Part shown: piece by piece, positions 1-10,078 of the stretch | Position numbering within the stretch: position 1 is the stretch's first letter | How the letters are laid out: every line of letters begins with the position of its first letter | NCBI GenBank assembly: GCA_963693305.1 | Contig: OY855906.1 | Coordinates: 3,591,001 to 3,655,000, forward strand | From: Meandrina meandrites | Taxonomy: Eukaryota > Cnidaria > Anthozoa > Scleractinia > Meandrinidae | Reading direction: 5' to 3' | DNA: 64,000 bases | The notes under the pieces: model-generated | What the model was told of the DNA's origin: nothing | Database searches by the model: none | What the model saw: the letters and a program-made list of their open reading frames with translations, nothing else | Translations under genes and position numbers: made by a program

Positions 1-301
1 AATAAAAAAAATAAATACTGGTAAGAAGTTAGGTAGAAAGGTTGGTAGAAACCCTGTAGTGTGCAGTTTTAGTAAATCACAAACTATCTGCTCCAGTAAT
101 CAGGGAAACTCATGGTTAACACTTTATGTTGGTAAAGCTTACCTGAGTTGATTTCACATACGTAAAAAATTGCATACCTGGTACATCTTGCCACCTATTT
201 GCACACAGGAAATAGATAGGACTTTTCTGCTTATGAGCAGTCTTCATTTTATCTGGTCTCTAATTCTCGAAGTCAACAATTTTGCTTATCTTTCCTTTTA
301 G
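1..301. other. Intronic or upstream sequence, no feature seen
   Basis: AT-rich sequence upstream of the first recognisable exon of the UIM gene, ending in a pyrimidine-rich acceptor (ag at 300-301). I could not place another exon here with confidence. Confidence 0.5.
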
Positions 302-3300
302 GTTTTTAAAGGAGTGATAGTGCGTAGAACAGACACCGAAGAAGAGTCAGCCGAAATTCTGGGCAGATTCTATCAAACCTCAGCTGGTAATGTATATCTT
401 CAAGTAACATCCTAAGCAGGGAATAAGTCCCAATGTGATTTTCTTTTTACCATTTAATAATAAATTCAAGTAGGCGGCTCATAATCATGATCGTTTTAGT
501 GCCAGTCTTGTCTTAAAAGGATAGGAGTTATGTGAATATTATTATTAATATGAATATGAATAATTTTTATTGTTTTGTACATGTCAGGTGGTTTAGATGG
601 TATTATTCCACATAATGAGGAAGGTGGCCCTAAAGCAGAAAGGTACTTAGGGAATCAACTGCCTTTCTTCGTAACTTTTAGTTCAAGCACTCTGATAATT
701 ACAAATGCTTGCAATTCCCTGTAATGAGTTCTTTCCAAAAACCTCATATCAGCATACAACCAAGTCAATTATTATTGAAGACAAAAATCCAAGGTGAAAG
801 CCATTGTTCCCCAATTTAACAACATTATCACTCTAATGTCTAAAATACTCTGATAACAGAGAAATGTTAGAGCTGTGTGTCTGGTAACCTAACAATGCTA
901 AGAGGCAAACTTCAATGGTCTAACATCACATTTAACTATACTGAGCCACTGCACGTGTTGGCCCATCTGAAAACCAGCTTTTTCTAAAGGACTGTGCTGT
1001 GTTAATTGTTAGGCTGCCTGAGGATGATCTCATGTTTGCTAGTGATTCTCAAGAGGAAGATGCAATGATCCGTCAGGTTTGATTTGTTTTTTAACAAGGA
1101 ATGCATGCATCATTTGTCAACATTTCCTCCACATTCAGTAGTTGCAAATGTTTGTGTTTGCATATTTCAACGTGTGATTACGTAAATTTATTTTCTTTTC
1201 TTTGTAGGCTCTAAGAGCGTCACAGTATGAAGACAAACTGCCAGAGGTATATATCGTTTATGTAGCTTGATAGTTTACATTTTTTTTGTGTAGGACATTT
1301 GAACAAGACTGGATGTAATTATGTGGACCACAAAAACTACCCAACCAGTGAAATGACAAATTCCTCTATTTTATTTGTAGTAATCGTCTGCCAAGATTGT
1401 TGTCTATCTTCCCATTTTGTTTTTGTACTTCTTTGTTGCAATCTGTGTAAATGTCATCTTGCATTTCCATCTGCATACTCTGAAATAATATTGTTCTCAT
1501 TAATTCTAAGTTGTTTGTCTTTTTTCAATGGAGGATATTGTACACCCATCCTTGGTTAGACCACCAAGCAGCACCACAACAAAACCTGTTGAAGAGCTGA
1601 TATCTAGAAGTTCAGAGAATGGATTGCAGAAATATTCCTTGGATTCCATGAATGAAATGGAACAGCTGGAGCTTGCTATGCAACTCAGCAAAGCAGAAAA
1701 TGAAGGACGTGGAATTCATAGTGGGCACCGTTTAGGTCATGACAAACCCCTTGCAAAAACACCAGTTACATGTTCTGCAACGGAACAACGCAAAGTTAGC
1801 TCACACACTCCTGTTAGGCCAAGAACTAAGATGGAAGTGCGTAAATCAAGACATACAGCTGCTTGTGTTAACAAGACAAAAAGTGATGGCACAAATGATG
1901 AGCTTGAGAACGCCCTGAAACAAAGTTTGAAAGAGTTTGAAAACATGAAGCAAAAAACGGATGACAGAAGTAACATATCTGACACATTCAGTGACCTGGA
2001 GAAAGCTTTAGAACTAAGCAGATTGGAGTATGGTCACACAAGGAACAACACTGTCAGACACACAGTGCAACATCAACATGACAGTGGTGACACCCCGGGC
2101 ATTGATGAAGAGTTACAAAGAGCATTGGAATTTAGTAGGCTGGAGGCTGAAGCTAAGGAAAAGAGGGCTCATTGTGTCGACATGATCGATGTACATGTAG
2201 CCTTGCAATCAAGCCAAGCAGAGGTGACAAAATCAAGGGACAAAGAAAGAACAGGCCAGGAGCAAAGCAGAAAGAATACCACAATAACTTGTGATGACGA
2301 CCTGCAAAAAGCCTTAGAACAAAGCAGAGTGGAATATGAACAATATAAGTCGGATACTTTGAATGAGGAGAGAGAGCCAGAGACAAAATTCGTTCTGGAT
2401 AACAAAGAACTAAGACAAGATCCTACATCCAAACATGAAGAAGAATTGGCCATGACCTTACAAACAAGCAGTACAGATTATAACTATGAGAAAGGAAATG
2501 CTGGCAACAATGTGTTAGACGAGACAAAACAAAACAGTTCAAAGAAGAGCAAAGTGCAAGATTTGCAAGTAGATGATGAGGTAGCAAAAGCATTGGAAAT
2601 TAGCAAAATAGAATGTAGAAAAACAGAAGATGGCACTGGTGTGCAACCTTTGCTTGGTACCAAAGACCAAACCATGGGCAGCGATCTTGAAAGGGCCTTA
2701 ACGTTAAGCAGAATTGAGTACATGGAATCCACCAATTGCCGTTTGGATGGGAAACAGGAAGATTCTGAGACCGATATAACTATTCTGGAAGAAAATGTGG
2801 GTGATTTTCCACCAAGAGAAAGAAGTGTACCTCCTTTAAAACTGACATGTTCCTCAACTCCAATCAAGGATTCACTTTTGAATGATGCTGCCAAGGATGA
2901 TGTTGTTCCTTCTAGTGTTACCTCTGAGTGGGATCCAGATCTTGAAAATCAGGATATGTTTAACGCATTGCATAGTTCCACACCAGCAGGTAGCTCAAAA
3001 TGTTCTGCAATCTTGTTAGATTCTCAGGAACTCGATGATCATTCCTTGGATGCACAAGACATTCTTGTGGATGACATTGCCAAAACTAACAGGAAACAAC
3101 TATTTTCTTTAGAAGAAGAAAACACTGTTGATGATGATTTTGCATACGCATTAAAAGTCCAAGAAGAGCTGAATAAACAAGTTAAGAGCACTAATAATTA
3201 TCACAGCTCACCAAGCAAGAGACAGACAACTTACCTGGAACTTGAAGACCAACTGTCATCTTACCGCGAGTCACAGAAAGAAAAATATGGTACAGTCTCT

Positions 3301-6300
3301 GGAAAGGGAGACAAATCTTCACGTGGACTCGATTTCAGGAGAAATGTGGCTGCAATTGCCTGTGGCAAACCAGTGCAAATTGGTATTGCGAATCCCATTA
3401 GTAGGCCAAGTCATTCCCAAAAGAGGCAGGATTCACACAGCGCTAGTGGAGTTGATAGAGGCAAAACTGGTTTACTTAATTCTGCTAAAAAGCAGGGTCT
3501 TCACAATGACGAAGTGTATGTCATTAGGTAAGACAAAAACAGGGGCTGGTCCACAAGAGCCACATTGTGACCAATAGTTTTTCTAGATACTGCAGTACCA
3601 ATGCTTTAGGGTGAAACAATAGTCTGTGAGGATTGAATCTAACTAAAATTTAAGAGTGATATCTGTCTATGCAGGGTGCAACAAACAGAAGATGTTTAAA
3701 TAATGTTATTATTGCTGACTCAAGGTGAATATGGATTTTCTTCCAGTGTCAATTAAGCTTTCTCAGAAAGAAAATAAGAATGCCAAAAGGCCACAACAAC
3801 GCTAAACAAGCTTTAGAAAAATAATTAAGTGTATAAAACAGTTTAAGTAGCTGAAAAGAAGGTATCAATTGATGTTTCAGGTTCTTTTCACTCTGAATTT
3901 GCTGTTTTATAGCCTGTGGTGTCTTATCTTATTTTATTTTATGTAAACATTGCTTGCCTTTGTTTTGTAACTTGTCTTCAAGGGACATTTCATGACTACA
4001 AGCATCTTTTCTTCTGATTCCTTTTGGAGGGGCAAACTGTTGTCAAAAATTGTAGTATTTCACCCTGGATTTTAATAGCAAGATACAGCCATTCGAAGGC
4101 CTAGATGAAGAAATGATCTTTGTTAAATAAATTAAGGCTTATTAATGTTATCCTTAAGTAACCCAAAGGGGTTACATTCTACCAAACCATCTGGTTTTTA
4201 AATAGATTTTTATTTATATCTTGACTGTGTGTGTTGATGTAATAGGGATGATGATACAGGGGGTAAAACAGCTGGTTCAACATCACAAAGCTTAATGAAA
4301 AGAAATAATGAGAGGTCCTACATCCCTCAGTCAGGAACCACATCATCTCCAAGGCCAATTTCACCTTCTACCAGGTAAAGAAAAGCATATAATATGATAA
4401 CTGTTTCAGGAAACTTCACTCTTACACTAGGCAGTATTGTTGTTACAACTTGACTTGCAACTTTTGTTTCTTTTCAGCAACGTTGCTAGCTATTTTGATG
4501 TCATACTATGTTACAATGTGCAGTCTCGTCCATTTTGACTAACATTATACAAAACTGGTTTGTGTTAAATATTTTCCAGTTTTTATAAACTTTTCACACA
4601 AACTTTTACCCTCATCCAATTAAGTCTATGAAATGTCTTTTAGCGATCCTGTCAATGTAACTAATGTGAACACATCTCTATTTTGGTTACAGTAGTTTTG
4701 AAAGAGTCCACAAGCGAGATCCTCCTACTTTCTCAGGATCCCATTCGGTTTGTTCAATTTTTGATTTTTGTCAATGTGTCTTGCAAAAACTGTTCAGTTA
4801 TGGTGTAATATCATAATGATATCTTGTTATTTGTTCCATGTGTTTGTATATGGGACTAGCCAGGACTAGCCACAAGTGCACCACTATGTTAAATGTAGTA
4901 AAGTATAATGCTGTTCATCAATTATCAAGATTGTAAAATCGTGATCAACCTAAAACACAGAGACACTTTGCCTACCTTTGGAAAAAATAAACCAGTTTAA
5001 AAATTTTAAACTGGTTCCAAAAAATTTGAACCAGAGAGAAAATTGAACTACAACATATACAAAGCCAGACTGGGAGTCTGTCAAGGAGGAAGTCTTTCAC
5101 CATAAGAAGGTAGCATTTAAATGTTCCCATCATCTTTTGAAACCTCTGTTCTCCCTTTTGGCCCTCATAACGTGCCAGGAACTTTCCAGAGGATTGTTTT
5201 TCCTTACTTGAGTAATAATGAGTTTGATTTTGAGCAGCATCTGGCACGACTAAAAATGTTTGTTCTTATTGTAAACTGGGAATAAACATACAAATGCAAG
5301 ACATACATTGTCGAGGATAAACTGTGCTAGAACAACAATAAAGTACAACTATCAAAACATGTCAACTATGATGTATGCTATCACAAATTTTCTTTGCTGC
5401 CAATGTGAGAGATCCTTGACAGTCAGGAATATCCACATGGCATTGAGGAGGCTTCAAACAACCTAAAGGACAGAGAGCCAGGTTCCTCAAACAACTTTGA
5501 CCATGTGACAAGAAGATCAAACACAACCCTAGGAATGAAGGTTATAAAGGTCGAAGAGAAACTAGTTTTGAGGTTAAGCAAGTAGTGCACATGAACTTGA
5601 ATCAGGTTCTCCTCCGGGGAGAAGGCCATTCAGCCCAACCACCTGGGAAGGGATTACTGGGTCACAACGAGTCTGTGGGTCGAGTGCACATTACACAGTA
5701 AAAGAATAGAGTCTGCTGTTGCACTCTGAAATTTTGGACCTTGATTATTGTTTTCTTTTAAGCCAAATGAATGCACAAAACAAACTGGTTATTTTTGGCA
5801 GTGAATAAAAATAATATTCAAGGCTGTGCTCTAAGAAATATTACAAGGAGCCCAAAGGTTCCAAACTATGAGATCCAGGGTGCCCAGCATAAAGCTTATA
5901 TGAAAGAAATAAGATTATCTGGTCGCCCAAAGGCAAAAGTTGGTCGCCTGAGGCACCCGGGCACCCTTAGAGCACAGCCCTGATATTGTTTGGTACATTG
6001 TTCATGCTGATGTCTGATTTGGTTGTATTTTTCATCTTGCAGCCATCGTCTATTACACCTTCAAGATCAACAGATGCAAGTCATGTTAAAAGCAGCAGTG
6101 AAAAGCAAATGGGACCAAAGTGTGGGGCTTGTGGAGAAGTGGGACACAACAAAAATTCAAAGATGTGTCCTCATTACTTCTCTGCAGAGGCTGTTCAGAG
6201 ACGAGAGGTATTGTAACCCAAATGAAGAGAAACCGCCATTATTTTAGTAAAACTTGGTCAATTAACATAAAATCAGGAAATTAAATTTTGATTAGTTTCT

Positions 6301-8315
6301 GGGAATCTGTTGTATCTTGCATTTTTCGAGGTTAAGTAATTAGACCATTTAGTTGGTTACCAACTCCAGTTTCTGGCACAGCATAGGGCTGCAAATAGAA
6401 GTAACAAGAAAAATAATCTGTATTGGCATTATTGAAGTCTACTTTTTCCAAAGCACTTTCCATGCAAACCCAGAACACTCTTAGTACTGGTGTCATAGAG
6501 TCTTAGGCTTGGAGTCAATTGCCCAAAGTCTCAGTGTCTCAATGGCTCTATGATGCTGCAATTTTACACTCCTGAAACATGGTAAAAACTAATAAAAAGG
6601 CAGTGAGATCAACTCCTTGATTTGCAACGAGCTCCATTATAAAAGGCAGTGGTTGTAACAACTGAAGATACACTTAAAGGTCAATGTTCACCAGTTTGGC
6701 TTTGTGGGCGTGTTATTGTTTTGAGGTGACAATCTTGTTTCAAAACTACAAACAGCCGAGTGAACATGGGCCTTAAATAACATTTAAATTTGATAAACGG
6801 AAAATGGCAATAAATATAACAATGTGCAATCAAATTATGGTATGGTGAATTGTTTTATTATGAAACAGTGTTACACTAAGTCTTACAGATCTACAGTACA
6901 GACACAGTGATAAAATATTTTGCAGCTACAACATCCAAAAGTTAGGCCATCTATATAATTATTTTTGTTTCTTTGTTAGGAACAATCAAGGAAGAGGAAA
7001 GCAAAGAAAGAGGAGGAAGAAAGAGACTTAAATGATCGCCTAGGAGCATTGGTATGTGATATTTAGGCTTAAGAAATGTATTCATCTTTGGGAGAAACTC
7101 ATGCAATTTGAGCCTGGTTTTTAAGGACGTTTGCGCGAAAATTTTCTAGTCGATAGATTTTTCTAAAATGTTTACTGGGGACGGATAATGAGTTACTTGT
7201 GTCAGAAATACCAAAAAAAGTGGGGGTCACCAACTTCGTTTCAGAGATAAAGTCTGTAGAAAACTACCCTGATTTTGAAAAATTGGCGCACGTAGTTTCG
7301 CACGGCTTTCAAGGTTTGTAGTTTAAATTATCGATGATGAGAAAACGGAGGCAAACGATCTTGGTGATATTTTGAAGAAGTGCGTCTGTTGCGTAAATAA
7401 TTTCAAGTGTTGCCATCTTTTATGCAAAACTTAGCCCTGGAAGAGGCATTTGAACCAGTCGTACGACAAAACGAAAAGATCAAAAAGCGGAATTCGAACG
7501 TGCGTAGGGCAAAAAAATCAACCTTTTAATCGATAGATTTTTTTCATTTTCTCACAAAACGTAGATAATCGTTAACAAAAGTGATCTTTTAGGAAAAAAG
7601 TAGGGGTCACCGACCATTTAAGCTAGCAAACTGCAAGCGAAGTTAACGCAATGGCTACTCACCCTATATGTGGTTGGAAAGTTTCCTCAGCGCGCGCGCT
7701 CGATGCATGACGTGGCGTAGCGTTGCGACAGGAATTACGTGCGCAGTAAGGATGCGCATAAACAATTAGCGCGAACGTCCTTAAACACAGAGAACTGGAC
7801 ATCACATACCAAATAATTACCATTATGTCTTCTTTTTTAATTTTGTCTCTTTAGTTTATCTCTTTGTAAACTGCAAGGGGCCATAATCAGAGACCATTAG
7901 TGCTAACCCAGGATAAAAAGCAGAACAAAATTTAAATTTCTCTTGATATAAGAGTTTAACTGTTTATATTTTTTAGAGTTTGACATCAGTTGAAGTCAAA
8001 ACTGAAGAACAAAAGCAAAATAGAAACAGAAATCCTCACTCAAAAATCTCCAAATTGAATTATCAAACCATGCTAATCTTTGAGCAGTTTAAATGTGCTG
8101 TGATGAACAACCTGACCCAGGGTTTGTTTGTGGTTTGTTTGTGCATGATCATTGTCCAACTGCTTGCTCCTGTTTAGGCTGCTCAGAGATTGGTAGTGGA
8201 AGAACGAACCAGAACAATCACTGAACAACTGGATGAACTGAGAAGACAATCGGAAAATATGGCAAACACCCAAAAGATGGTAGAGGATGTAATTAAACGA
8301 AAAAGAAAGCGGTAG
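302..8315 (+). CDS. Multi-UIM, zinc-knuckle protein (5' end outside window)
   Basis: Ten in-phase exons can be joined from GT/AG borders: 302-386, 588-642, 1013-1076, 1208-1246, 1534-3527, 4246-4374, 4693-4747, 6043-6207, 6980-7051 and 8178-8315 (stop TAG 8313-8315). They give 931 residues, and the gene continues upstream of the window. The large exon holds about eight helices of the ubiquitin-interacting type (acidic run, then A-x-x-x-S), for example DLEKALELSRLEYG and DLERALTLSRIEYM, and another spans exons 3-4 (IRQALRASQYED). Exon 8 carries a zinc knuckle CGACGEVGHNKNSKMCP with CX2CX4HX6C spacing, the TAF1-type variant. The last two exons are a basic then coiled-coil tail ending in KRKRKR. 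Known role of UIMs: binding ubiquitin, often chains. A nuclear, ubiquitin-reading adaptor is inferred. I do not recognise the exact orthologue. The 667-residue open frame starting at 1528 is only the big exon; its ATG lies in the intron acceptor. Confidence 0.8.
3528..6042. other. Introns of the UIM gene with small repeats
   Basis: These are the introns between the large exon, the two small exons at 4246-4374 and 4693-4747, and the zinc-knuckle exon. They hold a palindrome at 4990-5016 (AACCAGTTT..AAACTGGTT) that belongs to the same family as the element at 26803-26980, and a short inverted-repeat element at 5821-5980. Open frames on either strand here show no protein family signature. Confidence 0.6.
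5821..5980. mobile_element. Short inverted-repeat element (MITE-like) in intron
   Basis: The ends GGCTGTGCTCTAAG and CTTAGAGCACAGCC are reverse complements of each other and lie about 160 bp apart, just upstream of the acceptor of the zinc-knuckle exon. The unit has no coding capacity. It looks like a non-autonomous DNA transposon, but no target duplication was identified. Confidence 0.55.
7121..7784. mobile_element. Non-autonomous DNA transposon with TTAA ends
   Basis: A 664-bp unit lies in the last intron of the UIM gene. The left end reads TTAAGGACGTTTGCGCGAA; the right end, reverse complemented, reads TTAAGGACGTTCGCGCTAA. TTAA at both borders may be the target duplication. Inside are two direct copies of a block beginning TCGATAGATTTTT and continuing to AGTRGGGGTCACC (around 7142-7235 and 7531-7612). 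There is no transposase frame. The TTAA borders suggest mobilisation by a TTAA-specific transposase; this is inference only. Confidence 0.75.
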
Positions 8316-9164
8316 CTATGACAAATTACAGCAACAAAGGCTAAAATAGTCAACTAAAGAATATGTAAGGTCTTAAGAAAAGCGTATATTTTTGTTCCCT
8401 GGTCACCATGTAATAATTCTTATTGATGTCCATTGCTGTTAATTTCCCCTTGTTCTAATGTTCTTGTTTCTGTTATTGGTGATCAAAAGTGGTTGGTTGT
8501 TTCAAACTTCAGCATTGCAATGAATTAGACAGTACCACGCTGGTGCCATGATTTCTGTATTTGGAGAATACAGTCTGATTTTGAATGAAATGAAGGACTT
8601 TAAGAAAAGCATTTAACATAAAAACATTTTTAACATGTTTTATTACATTTTATAAGTTTTATTTCAAATATTATTTTAAAATGGAAATTAATGCTTTTAG
8701 ATTGATGATAACATTTTTAAAACTGATGCAAATGCTGCAAAATGTAATGAAAAGATGTGATATTTTTATTTAAGCATGGTCACATTTTTAATGTAGGTGT
8801 ACGTTCAATAATTTATATGCTGCCTTGGATCCAGACAGAGGCCCTTTGTTGAAAACCAAGGGAGTTCAAATGCAAAGGCATAAGTCAATTTAGGTTTCAT
8901 GACCAGAGATTTTCTCCTGGTCACTCTGGGTTTGCTATCTTAGATCTATCTGCAGTTCCTCACAACAGAGAGAAAACCCCCATTGTCCAAGTTTGGATTG
9001 ATGATGCAAATCCATGATAAAAGACTTGAAATAAAGACAAAAAGATTAATGCATAATTATACCTCTTATAGCTATTTATAACACTGTCTCATTTTCATGT
9101 AGCCTTATTCCTGTTCCTGTTCATGTTAAGGTGGTTCGATTAAGGGTCTAGATATTGCCATCTT
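8316..9164. other. 3' flank of the UIM gene, no gene seen
   Basis: AT-rich DNA following the TAG at 8313-8315 and presumably containing the 3' UTR. Nothing coding or repeated was recognised. Confidence 0.5.
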
Positions 9165-9724
9165 TGGCATTCTATTGCCGCTATACCAATAATGTTGAGG
9201 TTAAAACTTTTTGTACCACTTTGTAAAGGTTTTATGAATGAACAAATTTTAGTTGCTATGATGTCAAAATTCCTTGCCATGGCAATGCCATAGGTCAAAG
9301 ATACCTTTTTACAATTTGAAACCATTTAGACGGTGAAAGTTTGTTTTTCATTTTTTTTTGCGTAATGGACAAATAATTATACAAACAATCTGACTATGTT
9401 TAAAAAAATTCTGTAGGTAGGGTTCAGAGCCATCTTAAATCTGTGAAAAAATAACGTAGCTCGGAATCCTACCTACAGATTTTTTTTAAAAAACTTGAAA
9501 AATTTTTCTTTTGTTGGTAAGATAAAAATATATCCAAAAAAATTTTCACCAAGTAGTTTTTGAGTTACTGGCCTAAAAGTCCAAACAGCGTATCTTTGAC
9601 CTCATATGGCATTGCCATGACAATACATTTTGACATCACAATAACCTGAATTTGTTCATTGGTAAAGCTTGTACAAGTTTGGAATAAAAAATTTTCCTAA
9701 GCATTATTAGTGTAGCTGCAATGG
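9165..9724. mobile_element. Long diverged hairpin element (MITE-like)
   Basis: The stretch around 9166-9330 and the reverse complement of 9565-9722 align along about 150 bp; both contain ATGAACAAATT.., a GATGTCAAAAT block, CATGGCAATGCCATA and GGTCAAAGATAC. A second, inner inverted pair built around CTGTAGGTAGG and CCTACCTACAG lies at about 9410-9482. The whole is a foldback without coding capacity. Its right border is within two bases of the Polinton target duplication, so the Polinton sits directly against this older element. Confidence 0.65.
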
Positions 9725-9725
9725 A

Positions 9726-9731
9726 ACACCA
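9726..9731. repeat. Left target-site duplication ACACCA
   Basis: ACACCA at 9726-9731 is repeated exactly at 26203-26208 outside the other terminus. Because the terminal repeat alignment also starts with A, the boundary is ambiguous by one base. Confidence 0.75.
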
Positions 9732-9895
9732 CACACATATAATATACTGGTCTTAAGACAAAAAAGGTGAAGAACACCCGAAGAATTGCTTAATTCCCAA
9801 AAACTCTGCTCCCACAGGTCGCTCCGTTTTTGGGTTAAGCAATTCGGGTGTTCTTGACCTTTTTTCTCTTAAGACCAGTATATTATATGTGTGTG
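9731..9895. repeat. Terminal hairpin inside left TIR
   Basis: 9731-9812 and the reverse complement of about 9824-9895 are nearly identical: ACACACATATAATATACTGG, then CTTAAGA, the pyrimidine tract, GAACACCCGA.., AATTGCTTAA and CCAAAAAC. Together they make a near-perfect stem of about 70 bp with a small loop around CTCCCACAGGTCGC. The two arms differ by a 4-base AAGA insertion and a few substitutions. The same fold occurs at the other terminus. Confidence 0.9.
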
Positions 9896-10064
9896 GCACA
9901 TAAATAGTGAATCAAAAGGGCACCCCAGAAAAGCCCAATAAAACAAATCAAACACCCCAAAGCAAACAAAATAAAAAACAGAGCAAACAGAAAGCCAACC
10001 ACCCCCAATGTACATAGAATAATAAAAATGTCTTAGAATTATTTTTTATTTAAACAATTATCCC
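9731..10064. repeat. Left terminal inverted repeat of the Polinton
   Basis: Matches the reverse complement of about 25869-26202 with only a few differences (for instance CTTGACC against CTTCACC, and a small cluster near the inner end). The inner border is about 15 bp before the polymerase ATG at 10079. The outermost 165 bp form a hairpin, annotated separately. Confidence 0.9.
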
Positions 10065-10078
10065 GCCTGTGTATAGGG

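Noticed and set aside
1299..1559. Plus-strand 86-codon frame
   Set aside because: It lies in the intron before the large UIM exon and has no family features.
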